A DNA stretch of 64,000 nt from Erwinia aphidicola (GCF_024169515.1 NZ_JAMKCQ010000003.1:1-64000), one strand, 5' to 3'; positions 51,092 through 59,820 are shown, numbered from the stretch's first letter. Numbers and translations: made by a program. Notes: generated from the sequence alone by a model not told the origin.

Positions 51092-51895
51092 TCAGATAAA
51101 GCGGCAACCGATGGCGCCGAGAGCCGCGTAATCAACATGAAAGGTATCCCCTCTGCGGGCGGCTACCGGACGGGTAAAGGAGCCACTGAGGATCACCTGC
51201 CCCACCTCCAGCTGCACATTGTGGTGAGAAAGTTTGTTCGCCAGCCATGCGACGCCGTTAGCGGGATGGTTAAGCACTGCGGCTGCCACACCGGACTCTT
51301 CAATCACGCCATTGCGGTACATCAGGGCGCTCACCCAGCGCAGATCGAGCGCATCTATTTTTACCGGGCGGCCGCCTATTACCACCCCCGCACTGGCGGC
51401 GTTATCGGAGATGGTGTCGAACACTTTGCGTGGCCGCTGCGTGTCCGGGTCGATGTTGTGGCAGCGGGCATCGATAATTTCCAGGGCCGGGATGACATAA
51501 TCAGTAGCATTCAGCACATCAAACAGCGTGCAGTGTGGCCCGTGCAGCGGTTGCCCCAGCACAAAGGCCAGCTCCACCTCAACCCGCGGTACAATAAAAC
51601 GGTCGAAGGGAATATCACTGCCCTCGGCGAAAAACATATCGTCAAGCAGTGCGCCATAATCCGGCTCATCGATTTGCGAGCTGGCCTGCATCGCCTTCGA
51701 AGTCAGACCAATTTTATGGCCTTTTAATCTCCGTCCGGCGGCGATTTTATGGCCGATCCAGCGCTGCTGAATGGCATAGGCATCATCCAGCGTGATTTCC
51801 GGGTAGGCCAGCGAGGGCTGGCGGATCTGCTGGCGATCTTTTTCTGCCCTGTCCAGTTCAGCCGCCAGCCGGTTAACGGCGCTTTGGTCTAACAT
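51092..51895 (-). CDS. hpaH: 2-oxo-hepta-4-ene-1,7-dioate hydratase HpaH
   Basis: A 267-residue hydratase of the fumarylacetoacetate-hydrolase-related group (MhpD/HpaH) that adds water to 2-oxohept-4-ene-1,7-dioate. Motifs: [12 protein letters not shown], the metal-binding [11 protein letters not shown] and [14 protein letters not shown], and [20 protein letters not shown]. The gaps to hpaF and hpaI are 13 and 9 bp, so it is in the middle of the operon. Confidence 0.93.
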   Translation of the reverse strand: MLDQSAVNRLAAELDRAEKDRQQIRQPSLAYPEITLDDAYAIQQRWIGHKIAAGRRLKGHKIGLTSKAMQASSQIDEPDYGALLDDMFFAEGSDIPFDRFIVPRVEVELAFVLGQPLHGPHCTLFDVLNATDYVIPALEIIDARCHNIDPDTQRPRKVFDTISDNAASAGVVIGGRPVKIDALDLRWVSALMYRNGVIEESGVAAAVLNHPANGVAWLANKLSHHNVQLEVGQVILSGSFTRPVAARRGDTFHVDYAALGAIGCRFI

Positions 51896-51908
51896 ACGAG
51901 ACTCCTTC

Positions 51909-52295
51909 TCACTGCGGGTCGAACAATGTATGGACGTTATTCAGCTTAAAATTGAGCGTGGCGGGCAGCTCTTCCACCGCCAGCGACAGCGCCAGGTAGC
52001 GCTGCGCCATTAGCGGTGAAAAATGCTGTTTGATCTGCTCAAACAGCGCACTCATCACCGGCAGCAGTTGTTCAGCCGTGCGACCGTGACCAATTTTCAG
52101 CGTCATGTGCACAAAGGCGTAATCATGTTTGCCATCGGCCATTTGCCAGCAGTCCACCCAGTGCGCACGGCTGCGAATACCCGCCAGCGGGAACAGTCCG
52201 CTGGCGGCCAGATAGCGGTTTACCTGGATGAACAGCTGCGGCAATTCGGCCTGCTGGCGAATGTTGTCACTACACTCCACGATAAAATGTGGCAT
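51909..52295 (-). CDS. hpaF: 5-carboxymethyl-2-hydroxymuconate delta-isomerase HpaF
   Basis: A 128-residue tautomerase-fold isomerase, about 126 residues in E. coli HpaF. It starts with [13 protein letters not shown], so Pro2 is the catalytic N-terminal proline after Met removal. It isomerises 5-carboxymethyl-2-hydroxymuconate. Neighbours are 13 and 15 bp away. Confidence 0.93.
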   Translation of the reverse strand: MPHFIVECSDNIRQQAELPQLFIQVNRYLAASGLFPLAGIRSRAHWVDCWQMADGKHDYAFVHMTLKIGHGRTAEQLLPVMSALFEQIKQHFSPLMAQRYLALSLAVEELPATLNFKLNNVHTLFDPQ

Positions 52296-52310
52296 CTCAC
52301 TCTCCCTGAA

Positions 52311-53162
52311 TCAGGCCGTTAGCGGAAAAATGGCGTTAACCTGCCCGGTGCCGGAACTGGGAAACAGATCGGTGATAATTTCTGCCTTTTTCTGGTAGTG
52401 GTCCCAGCCCAGCAGCCCCATCAACATGACCGTGTCATGCATATTGCCCTCGCCGTAGCAGTAGTCAGCGTACTCCGGCAGCATGCGGCAGAACTCGGCA
52501 AATCGCCCTTCGCGCCACAGTTTCATCACCCGCTTATCCATCTGTTCATCAAACTCACGCGTCCAGGCGTTCATGCCCTCTTCCGCACGCCGATCGTCGA
52601 TAAAACGGTGCGACAGCGAACCGCTGGCAAGCACTGCAACCGTGCCATCATATTTTTCCACCGCCCGCCGTACCGCCTCACCCAGACGGCGACTGTCGGC
52701 AAAGTCATGTACCGTGCAGAAAGCAGAGATCGACACCACCCTGAATTTGCGGTCGCTGTTCATATAACGCATCGGTACCAGCGTGCCGTACTCCAGCGTC
52801 AGGCTCTCAATGGCATGCGCCTGAGCGCGCACTCCCTGCTGCTTCGCTTCCTCAGCGATCATGTAGCCCAGCTCGGGATTGCCTTGATATTCGTAGGCCA
52901 TATCCCGGATAAAGTGCGGGAGTTCGTGGCTGGTATAGACCCCTTCAAAGTGAGCGTTGCAATTGATGTGGTAGGCACTGTTAACCAGCCAGTGAGAATC
53001 AAACACCACCATCGTGTCGACCCCCAGCTCGCGGCAGCGGCGGCTGATTTCGTGATGGCCATTAATCGCCGCCTGACGGCAGCCGTGGTGTTTACCCGGC
53101 ATCTCGGAGAGATACATTGACGGCACGTGGGTGATTTTGGCCGCCAGCGCAAGTTTTCCCAT
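52311..53162 (-). CDS. hpaD: Homoprotocatechuate 2,3-dioxygenase HpaD
   Basis: A 283-residue class III extradiol ring-cleavage dioxygenase of the LigB fold, as in E. coli HpaD. Metal-ligand candidates are in KITHVPSMYLSEMPGKHHG (His), FDSHWLVN and SGSLSHRF. It opens the homoprotocatechuate ring to 5-carboxymethyl-2-hydroxymuconate semialdehyde. The ATG at 53162 has AAGGAGTT before it. It lies 10 bp behind hpaE. Confidence 0.93.
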   Translation of the reverse strand: MGKLALAAKITHVPSMYLSEMPGKHHGCRQAAINGHHEISRRCRELGVDTMVVFDSHWLVNSAYHINCNAHFEGVYTSHELPHFIRDMAYEYQGNPELGYMIAEEAKQQGVRAQAHAIESLTLEYGTLVPMRYMNSDRKFRVVSISAFCTVHDFADSRRLGEAVRRAVEKYDGTVAVLASGSLSHRFIDDRRAEEGMNAWTREFDEQMDKRVMKLWREGRFAEFCRMLPEYADYCYGEGNMHDTVMLMGLLGWDHYQKKAEIITDLFPSSGTGQVNAIFPLTA

Positions 53163-53172
53163 AATGAACTCC

Positions 53173-54627
53173 TTACACGCCCCATTTCGGGATCGGATGA
53201 TCGCCAAATGAGATACAAACATTTTTCATTTCGGCGAACACTTCAAAGCTGTACTCACCCCCTTCCCTTCCGGTGCCTGAAGCCTTAATGCCGCCAAACG
53301 GCTGGCGCAGATCGCGCACGTTCTGGGTATTCACAAACACCATTCCGGCTTCAATGCCCCGTGCCAGCCGCATCACTTTGCTGATGTCCTGAGTCCAGAT
53401 ATAGGAAGCCAGGCCATATTCCACGTCATTCGCCAGACGCAGCCCTTCCGCCTCATCTTTGAATGGCAAAAGACAAGCGACCGGACCAAAAATCTCTTCC
53501 TGCGCCACGCGCATACGATTGTCTACGTCGGCCAGCACCGTTGGCCGCAGGAAATTTCCGCGTTTCAGGCCTGCGGGTCTATCCGGCCCACCTGCCAGCA
53601 GCTGCGCCCCCTCTTCAATTCCTAAGCGGATATAGCCGGAAACCTTTTCCCAGTGCTGCGGGCTGATCAGAGAACCAACCTGGGTTTGAGGGTCACCAGG
53701 ATCGCCAACGCGCAGCCGGTTAGCGCGCTCAGCGAAACGCCGAACAAATTCGGGATAGATACTTTGCTGGATAAAAATGCGCGAACCGGCGGTACAGCGT
53801 TCGCCGTTAAGCGAGAAGATGGTGAACAGCGCCGCATCCATTGCACGCTCGATGTCAGCATCTTCGAAGATTAACACCGGCGATTTCCCTCCCAGCTCCA
53901 TCGAATATTTCTTCAATCCGGCATTTTTCATTATGTTGCGCCCGGTGGCGGTGCCACCGGTGAATGAGACGGCGCGCACATCGTGATGGCGCACCAGCGC
54001 ATCCCCGGCCGTAGCACCATAGCCCTGTACGACGTTTAGTACTCCGGCCGGAATACCGGCCTCCAGCGCCAGCTCGCCAAGCCGATCGGCACTGAGCGGT
54101 GACAGCTCGGACATTTTCAGGATGGCGGTATTGCCCAGCGCCAGGCAGGGTGCCACTTTCCAGGTAGCCGTCATAAACGGCACGTTCCACGGCGACACCA
54201 GCGCGCAGACTCCCACTGGCTGCACCAGGGTATAGTTCAGCATTTTGTCGTCCACCGGATAGCTGCGTCCGTTCATCTGCTGGCAGATTTCCGCAAAAAA
54301 TTCAAAATTGTGTGAGGCCCGCGGGATCAGTACGTTGCGCGTCTGGTGGATCGGTAAACCGGTATCGGCAGTTTCCAGTTCAGCAATCTGCGGCACGTTG
54401 CGGTCAATCAGTTCTCCCAGACGGCGCATCAGCCGCGCCCGCTCTTTCATAGGCGTACCTGCCCATTTCGGAAAAGCGATTTTTGCTGCTGCAACGGCCT
54501 GTTCAATCTCCTGTTCGCCGCCGGAGGCAACCTCGGCCAGCACCTCACCGGTCGCCGGGTTGCAGGTGGTAAAGTAATCGTCGCTGGCGACATTTTTGCC
54601 GTTAATCCAGTGGTTAACTTTTTTCAT
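53173..54627 (-). CDS. hpaE: 5-carboxymethyl-2-hydroxymuconate semialdehyde dehydrogenase HpaE
   Basis: A 484-residue aldehyde dehydrogenase. Motifs: NHWINGKNVASDDYF, SPWNVPFMTATWKVAP, FTGGTATGRNIM, MELGGKSPVLIFED (general base Glu) and FSLNGERCTAGSR (catalytic Cys). It oxidises the semialdehyde formed by HpaD. I choose the ATG at 54627, which overlaps the hpaG end by 14 bp; the frame is open nine codons further upstream. Confidence 0.93.
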   Translation of the reverse strand: MKKVNHWINGKNVASDDYFTTCNPATGEVLAEVASGGEQEIEQAVAAAKIAFPKWAGTPMKERARLMRRLGELIDRNVPQIAELETADTGLPIHQTRNVLIPRASHNFEFFAEICQQMNGRSYPVDDKMLNYTLVQPVGVCALVSPWNVPFMTATWKVAPCLALGNTAILKMSELSPLSADRLGELALEAGIPAGVLNVVQGYGATAGDALVRHHDVRAVSFTGGTATGRNIMKNAGLKKYSMELGGKSPVLIFEDADIERAMDAALFTIFSLNGERCTAGSRIFIQQSIYPEFVRRFAERANRLRVGDPGDPQTQVGSLISPQHWEKVSGYIRLGIEEGAQLLAGGPDRPAGLKRGNFLRPTVLADVDNRMRVAQEEIFGPVACLLPFKDEAEGLRLANDVEYGLASYIWTQDISKVMRLARGIEAGMVFVNTQNVRDLRQPFGGIKASGTGREGGEYSFEVFAEMKNVCISFGDHPIPKWGV

Positions 54628-55903
54628 GCAGGCTGTCCTCAAACTGTTTTTCACTGATAATCCGGTTGGTTAAACGCCCGACACCTTCGATTTCTACCAC
54701 CACTTCATCGCCGGGTTTCACGTCTGACAGACCTTTGGGCGTACCCGTGGCGATCATGTCGCCCGCCTGTAACGTCATAAACTCGCTGAGCCAGCAGATC
54801 AGAAACGGGATATCAAACACCATATTGCGGGTATTACCGCTCTGGCGCAGCTCGCCGTTAACGGAGGTTTTCAGCCGTAAATCATGGGGATTGTGCAGGG
54901 AAGACGAGGGGGTAATTACTGCCCGCAGCGGGGTCAGCGCATCGCGGCTTTTTACCCGCAGGTTCGGGCGATAGTAGTTTTCCAGAAAGTCGCGTATCGC
55001 ATAGTCGTTACACAGCGTATAGCCAGCGACATACTCCATTGCACTTTCACGGCTGACCTGCCGGGCCGTTTTGCCAATCACCACCACCAGTTCAGCTTCA
55101 TAATGCATGTAGCCAACGTTATCTGGCCGCACCGACACGCTGTGGTCGCCGGTCAGCGTATTCGCTGCCTTGATAAAAACCAGCGGCTCCTGCGGCGCGT
55201 TAAAATCCAGTTCACTGGCATGGTCGGCATAATTCAGCCCGAGAGCGAAAAGGGTGGGCGAGGCTTCGGGCTGCAGGATGGGTTCTGCATCCTCGACATA
55301 CGCGTTACTCAGCGTGGGTAAACCCGCCGCTTTCACCGTTACCACATCGCCTGGCTGAATAGCCACCCGCTGTTGTGGCGTACCCAGCAGGATGACATCA
55401 CCCGGTTGCAGGGTGGCGAACTCACTGAGCGCAGCGATCAACTCTTCAGCACTACGCAGCAGGTCGGCGGTATTCCAGCAATCCTTCACCTCGCCGTTAA
55501 TTTCCGTCAGGATTTCCAATGCACCGATATTGCGCACCTGCGCTATCTCACCAATCGGGCAAAAACCATCCCGGCATTTGGCGCGGATCGCCGGGCGGTA
55601 AAAACTCTCCTCCGCCAGGCTGAGCTCGTTGGCGAGCGCGTAGCCTGCAATGTAGTCTGGCGCCTGCTCTGCACTGACTTTGCGCGCGGTTTTACCGACG
55701 ATCGCCGCCACGGTAGCCCCGCTGTATACCGTTTCCTGAGCGAGCCCGATCGCATCGCCATTCACCCGCCATGTGTTACGCGGCTTAATAAACCAGACAG
55801 GGGTTTGAGGTGGGGTTTGATAAGGCGGCAGACGAAAGCATTCTTCCCAGTCTGTGGTCTGCGACTGATGATTCAGCGCCACCGCAAAAACAGTTCTTTT
55901 CAT
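54614..55903 (-). CDS. hpaG: HpaG bifunctional isomerase/decarboxylase
   Basis: A 429-residue protein made of two tandem fumarylacetoacetase-like domains (about 1-205 and 206-429), as in E. coli HpaG, which is also 429 residues. Each half has the metal-binding Glu and Asp region (YSGATVAAIVGKTARKVSAE and MHYEAELVVVIGKTARQVSR). It isomerises and decarboxylates 5-oxopent-3-ene-1,2,5-tricarboxylate. The ATG at 55903 follows GGGAGTGAAG; a GTG two codons upstream is possible. It is the first gene of the hpa operon, divergent from hpaR. Confidence 0.93.
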   Translation of the reverse strand: MKRTVFAVALNHQSQTTDWEECFRLPPYQTPPQTPVWFIKPRNTWRVNGDAIGLAQETVYSGATVAAIVGKTARKVSAEQAPDYIAGYALANELSLAEESFYRPAIRAKCRDGFCPIGEIAQVRNIGALEILTEINGEVKDCWNTADLLRSAEELIAALSEFATLQPGDVILLGTPQQRVAIQPGDVVTVKAAGLPTLSNAYVEDAEPILQPEASPTLFALGLNYADHASELDFNAPQEPLVFIKAANTLTGDHSVSVRPDNVGYMHYEAELVVVIGKTARQVSRESAMEYVAGYTLCNDYAIRDFLENYYRPNLRVKSRDALTPLRAVITPSSSLHNPHDLRLKTSVNGELRQSGNTRNMVFDIPFLICWLSEFMTLQAGDMIATGTPKGLSDVKPGDEVVVEIEGVGRLTNRIISEKQFEDSLHEKS

Positions 55904-56157
55904 CTTCACTCCCTCAAACAGAACAGTTCATTAACATGTTAATGAAATCATAGTTACGCGCTAATTTTACGGGAATCAACCCTGTTTATTTGAGTTGTGA
56001 CATGACTAACAAAAAACCATTTTATGTATAAATAACTTATTTATCATTATTTTGATTAGTACATCGAGTTAAATGAAAAGTACCCAATTGCCGTAATATC
56101 CCTCTGCATGTAAACAGTGTTAGTATTAATGAAATACCCAAAAAGCTTGTGAAAAAT
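55904..56157. promoter_or_regulatory. Divergent hpaG/hpaR promoter region with HpaR operators
   Basis: A 254-bp AT-rich intergenic region. A perfect 20-bp palindrome, ttcattaacatgttaatgaa, lies at 55927-55946, 24 bp from the hpaG start. A second half-site attaatgaa (56126-56134) is near hpaR. In E. coli W, HpaR binds two such operators in this region and is released by 4-hydroxyphenylacetate. Confidence 0.7.
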
Positions 56158-56601
56158 ATGCATGAATCATTGACTATTGCCCTGCTTCAGGCACGGGAAA
56201 AGGCGATGGGATACTTCCGCCCGATACTTCATCGTTATGGCCTTACCGAGCCACAATGGCGGGTTGTGCGTATCCTTGCAGAGGTCCATATGCTGGATTT
56301 TCATCAGCTGGCGCAGCAGGCCTGCATCCTGCGACCCAGTCTGACCGGTATCCTCACCCGCCTTGAACGCGACGGAATGGTATCGCGCCTGAAGCCAGTG
56401 AACGACCAGCGCAAACTGGTGGCAGCATTAACCCCGGCAGGCCTGAGCCTGTATCATCAGGCGCGCCGCGAGATCGACGCCGGATATAGCCAGATTGAGC
56501 AACAGTTCAACAGCGAGAAACTGGCGCAGTTACAGCGTCTGCTGGAGGAGTTTAATCAGTTATCCCCGCCATCAGCTGAGGCAGTAACGGAAACAGGCTA
56601 A
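56158..56601 (+). CDS. hpaR: MarR-family repressor HpaR
   Basis: A 147-residue MarR-type repressor of the hpa operon. The segments MHESLTIALLQAREKAMGYF, LTEPQWRVVRILAE and LRPSLTGILTRLERDGMVSR (winged HTH) match E. coli HpaR. I use ATG 56158 to agree with the E. coli start; a GTG three codons upstream is also in frame. Confidence 0.92.
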   Translation: MHESLTIALLQAREKAMGYFRPILHRYGLTEPQWRVVRILAEVHMLDFHQLAQQACILRPSLTGILTRLERDGMVSRLKPVNDQRKLVAALTPAGLSLYHQARREIDAGYSQIEQQFNSEKLAQLQRLLEEFNQLSPPSAEAVTETG

Positions 56602-56692
56602 GCAGCGGACCCGGCGTTTCACCTGCGGGCTTTCCGCTCGGGCAAGAGAGGTAGCGTTCAAATCAGGAAGATCGAACGAGATTTTGAAGGGT

Positions 56693-56728
56693 AAAAAAAA
56701 CGCCGCTGACTGAGCAGCGGCGTTTTTG
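56693..56728. terminator. Bidirectional rho-independent terminator
   Basis: A 10-bp stem AACGCCGCTG / CAGCGGCGTT with the loop ACTGAG, preceded by an A-run and followed by a T-run. It ends both hpaR and the convergent small periplasmic gene. Confidence 0.9.
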
Positions 56729-56739
56729 AATTGCACAAC

Positions 56740-56997
56740 TTAATGATAGCTAATCGTGGTGCCATACAGGCTGTTCGCGCCAGAGGCCGAAGCGGTACGC
56801 AAGGCTCTGGTTACGGGTGCGGCCTGCTTTCCCGACAGCTGCACATCCAGCGACACCAGCGTGGTACTGCCGGTCACATAGCTGCTGGTTGTCAGCGGCT
56901 GAACGGTAATGACTCTACCCTCAGAAAGTGCTGCCAGGCTGGCACCCGATATCGTGCTCAGGATGACGGCAACAAGGGCTAATTTACGGCCTTTCAT
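56740..56997 (-). CDS. BhsA/YdgH-family (DUF1471) small periplasmic protein, copy 1
   Basis: An 85-residue protein with a signal peptide (MKGRKLALVAVILSTISGAS, cleavage near LAALSE). The mature part with TASASGANSLYGTTISYH is the C-terminal signature of the BhsA/McbA/YdgH (DUF1471) proteins, which influence biofilm and stress responses. AAGGGGGG before the ATG supports the start at 56997. The paralogue lies 35 bp upstream. Confidence 0.78.
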   Translation of the reverse strand: MKGRKLALVAVILSTISGASLAALSEGRVITVQPLTTSSYVTGSTTLVSLDVQLSGKQAAPVTRALRTASASGANSLYGTTISYH

Positions 56998-57032
56998 AAT
57001 CCCCCCTTGATGCTCATTCAACGTTTTCATTG

Positions 57033-57290
57033 TTACTGGTAGATCACCGCAGTACCGTTCAATTTGTTATCACCTGATGCTGAGGTGATACGGAATGATT
57101 TGGCACCGGCCTGATCCGCTTTAGCGGAAAGCTGAGCTTCTAGTGAAGAAAGATTGGTTGCGCCGCTGGCAGAAATCACGCCAACCTGCTGCTGTTGAAC
57201 CGGCTCGTTGTTGACCAGGTCAGCAGCGAAACCAGCGAAAGATACGGAAGTCAGAGCGATAGCGGCCAGAGCCATTTTGATGTTTTTCAT
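57033..57290 (-). CDS. BhsA/YdgH-family (DUF1471) small periplasmic protein, copy 2
   Basis: An 85-residue protein with a signal peptide (MKNIKMALAAIALTSVSFAG, cleavage near GFAADL). The mature end SFRITSASGDNKLNGTAVIY is the DUF1471 signature. It has the same length as the next gene downstream and is cotranscribed with it, so this is a tandem duplicate pair. Function unknown, probably envelope stress or surface attachment. Confidence 0.8.
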   Translation of the reverse strand: MKNIKMALAAIALTSVSFAGFAADLVNNEPVQQQQVGVISASGATNLSSLEAQLSAKADQAGAKSFRITSASGDNKLNGTAVIYQ

Positions 57291-57574
57291 GATGATTTCT
57301 CTTAAGTAATTTAGGTTGTCTGATGTTGCCGTCGTCAATTAGTTAACGATCGATAGGTAAATACTAAGCGCCTTGTTGACCTGCGTCAAAGACAATTTAT
57401 TAATGATCGATAATTTAATAGTTAACACATTGAATTTATTTATTTTAAAGTTAGGATTTCCTCTTAGGAACATCCCTATAAACCAGACAACAATCTCGCT
57501 CGACAAGCGCGATCATTATTTTTATACTGATTGATAATTTATTCGATAATGCGGTATTGCGTAAGTGAGGAATG

Positions 57575-58219
57575 ATGACTACTGAGCAGGACGCAGGGAC
57601 ACGTAAAAGCCGGGGACGGCCAAAGACTTTCAATCGCGAAGCCGCGCTGGACAAAGCGCTTGAGCTGTTCTGGCGTCACGGTTATGAAGGCACTTCTCTC
57701 GCGGATTTAGTCGAGGCAACGGGAGCCAAAGCGCCCACGCTGTATGCAGAATTTACCAACAAAGAGGGTATGTTCCGCGCGGCTGTGGACCGTTATACAG
57801 AGAAATTCGCCCGACAGAATGAAGCAGCGCTCGCCTGCCCGGAAAGCTGCGTCGCCAGCGGCATTGAGAACTACTTCCGCTCAACCGCTTCCTGCTTTAC
57901 CGATGGCAAGAAACCGGGCGGCTGCTTCTTTATCTGCACCTCCAGCGGGCTGTCGGCAGACTCCAGCGAAGTGGCCGAGATGCTGCGCCACCGTCATAAT
58001 AATCAGGAAAGTAATCTGCTGGAGTTTCTGCAGCTACGCCAAAAGGCAGGTGAACTGGATGAGCGCACCAACATTCGTGCGCTGGCGGCTTTTCTTGGCT
58101 GTCTGCTGCAGGGCATGTCGGTACGCGCCCGCGAAGGCGCGACCAGGGCGGAGCTGGACGAGCTGATTGATACGCTGATGAAGCAGTGGCCGGCGCTGAG
58201 CAAGCTGGGCTGCTGCTGA
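57575..58219 (+). CDS. TetR-family transcriptional regulator (cysteine-rich)
   Basis: A 214-residue TetR-type protein. The HTH is ALDKALELFWRHGYEGTSLA with TGAKAPTLYAEFTNKEGMF. The ligand-binding domain has cysteines in ACPESCVAS, STASCF, GGCFFICTSS, LGCLLQ and the terminal GCC, an unusual number, which may suggest redox or metal sensing. It is divergent from the DUF1471 pair; repeated gatcgata words lie between them. I start at the second of two ATGs, 6 bp after AGGA. Confidence 0.82.
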   Translation: MTTEQDAGTRKSRGRPKTFNREAALDKALELFWRHGYEGTSLADLVEATGAKAPTLYAEFTNKEGMFRAAVDRYTEKFARQNEAALACPESCVASGIENYFRSTASCFTDGKKPGGCFFICTSSGLSADSSEVAEMLRHRHNNQESNLLEFLQLRQKAGELDERTNIRALAAFLGCLLQGMSVRAREGATRAELDELIDTLMKQWPALSKLGCC

Positions 58220-58222
58220 GAG

Positions 58223-58250
58223 CGGAAGGTGAATACCTTCCGTTTTTTTT
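58223..58250 (+). terminator. Rho-independent terminator of the TetR-family gene
   Basis: The stem CGGAAGGT / ACCTTCCG with loop GAAT is followed by at least eight T residues. It lies 3 bp after the stop codon. Confidence 0.9.
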
Positions 58251-58421
58251 TATCAGATGCGCCGTGAAACCCCGCCCTTCTGGAGTGCTCCCACCCCGCT
58301 AACCGATATCATCGTTACTCCGGTTAAAGTTGCGCTACCGGAGAGTGTATCGTTGCAGCAAAGAGGTGACGAATGCTTAAAAAAGATAAGGTTAGAAGAT
58401 ATACGGGGAAGTGACGGGCGG

Positions 58422-58805
58422 TTACTTTTCTGACGCGAATTCAACAATCAGCGTGCCGCAATCAAGCATTCCGAACTGCTCCTTGTCTGGATAGCGATTA
58501 TCGTAGAACGGGACGAACCAGGAGTCCTCTCCCTTATGCAAATCCCAATCAACAAAGCCAATACCGGCTTCATTAGCCGCCCGTTGCGCTGACGGCCAGT
58601 CACTCCAATTATTCTCTTTATGCAGCACAGCCTGAAGCACGCGCATTTTCGCCTGCTCGGGTGTATAGGCAACGCATTCAGCAAGGTTTTCATCACTGTA
58701 TGCATAGGCCCCTGTGCGTATATAAATAAATAAAAGAACAACCGACACCATCATCGTCAGAATGATAAGTATTACTATGAGTAAACGGTAATAAAACTTA
58801 ACCAT
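58422..58805 (-). CDS. Colicin M immunity protein-like (Cmi)
   Basis: A 127-residue protein with an N-terminal transmembrane anchor (LLIVILIILTMMVSVVLLFI) and a periplasmic domain. The C-terminal part SWFVPFYDNRYPDKEQFGML, then DCGTLIVEFA, resembles the end of the E. coli colicin M immunity protein Cmi. Two cysteines at residues 44 and 116 lie about as far apart as the Cmi disulfide pair (C31, C107). It is divergent from the colicin M-like gene, 208 bp apart. I start at the ATG at 58805, which has AAGGTGGCTT before it. Assignment rests on weak sequence similarity plus context. Confidence 0.65.
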   Translation of the reverse strand: MVKFYYRLLIVILIILTMMVSVVLLFIYIRTGAYAYSDENLAECVAYTPEQAKMRVLQAVLHKENNWSDWPSAQRAANEAGIGFVDWDLHKGEDSWFVPFYDNRYPDKEQFGMLDCGTLIVEFASEK

Positions 58806-59013
58806 AAGCCACCTTGATATTTTTAAAATCACTCATTGGAATAAAGTTTTACATATGAATACAACTGACAAACAATTTTATTAAAAATAAAAATATTATT
58901 CATCATAAAGATCCAGACGCCCCCACAATTCGCCCTAAAGTTATACGATTTTCTCTATAAGGTAAATGAAAAATATTACACAGGATATTACCCTGTAATA
59001 ATGGAGGTACATA

Positions 59014-59808
59014 ATGAGTGAAGGAACAATGGTAGTTACCGCTCCTGTGGTTTCTGCGGGCGGTACTGGAGGCTATGGCGGTTTTAACCCTGGCGGTACG
59101 ACCTCCGTTCCACCGGGACAAGCTCAGGCTATGGCTATTATGCAGATTTCCAACGGTGGGGCTTTTGATCCATTGCGCGGTAAGGAACTGGCTAAAAAGG
59201 GAGATTTGAAAGGGCTTCTGGCCTGGTGTCGGGAAATGATATTTTTTGACCAAGGCTATCCAGGTCCAAACTCTGCAATGGCCTATATGGGGCAGACTGC
59301 AGACTGGAAAAATTTTCAGATCAGTGACATGAATGACAGGTTAAGCGGTGGACCATACAGCGTGGTATCCGCTTTAGCCAATTTTCTATGGGGGAATGGT
59401 CGAACGATGGATACCGAAATTGGAAGCCTGGGCCTCAATTTAACACCGGATAGAATAAAGGATTTCGACAATGAAATAATGGCAATGAGTGCTCCTGGAG
59501 TGTACAACTTTAATTATAAATTCTCTTATGACACTGGTCTCGACAACATTTCAGCAGGTCTTTATCTTGGTTACATAAATTTGAGAATGGAAGGAAAATT
59601 TACTCGCAAGGAATCTGGTGAGTGGTTATTTGTTGGTAATATTCGGAGTTTTCAAGATACTTACGATTTTAATCCCAGCACCCATCGGTCACGCATTGGT
59701 GAAGCATTGACTACCATTGGCAACTTTTTGGGAAAAACGTTCAATGGGAAGGATTACAAAATCAATATAAATGGCCAACTTACGAATATAAAATTATCTG
59801 GTCACTGA
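59014..59808 (+). CDS. Colicin M-type lipid II-degrading bacteriocin
   Basis: A 264-residue bacteriocin (colicin M has 271). The catalytic motif of colicin M, DxYDxNxxxHR, is complete: Asp215, Tyr217, Asp218, Asn220, His224 and Arg225 in DTYDFNPSTHR, offset by 11 residues from colicin M. The central region has VSALANFLWGNGRT, as in colicin M. The N-terminus has a TonB-box-like GTMVVTAP and then a Gly/Pro-rich translocation segment. It should enter target cells by a TonB-dependent receptor and cleave lipid II in the periplasm. GGAGGT precedes ATG 59014. No LexA box or lysis gene is seen nearby. Confidence 0.85.
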   Translation: MSEGTMVVTAPVVSAGGTGGYGGFNPGGTTSVPPGQAQAMAIMQISNGGAFDPLRGKELAKKGDLKGLLAWCREMIFFDQGYPGPNSAMAYMGQTADWKNFQISDMNDRLSGGPYSVVSALANFLWGNGRTMDTEIGSLGLNLTPDRIKDFDNEIMAMSAPGVYNFNYKFSYDTGLDNISAGLYLGYINLRMEGKFTRKESGEWLFVGNIRSFQDTYDFNPSTHRSRIGEALTTIGNFLGKTFNGKDYKININGQLTNIKLSGH

Positions 59809-59820
59809 CCAATACTAAAA

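Noticed and set aside
58806..59013. Search for a LexA box (CTGT-N8-ACAG) before the bacteriocin gene
   Set aside because: No match found; the imperfect repeat near 58975-59000 has the reverse orientation.
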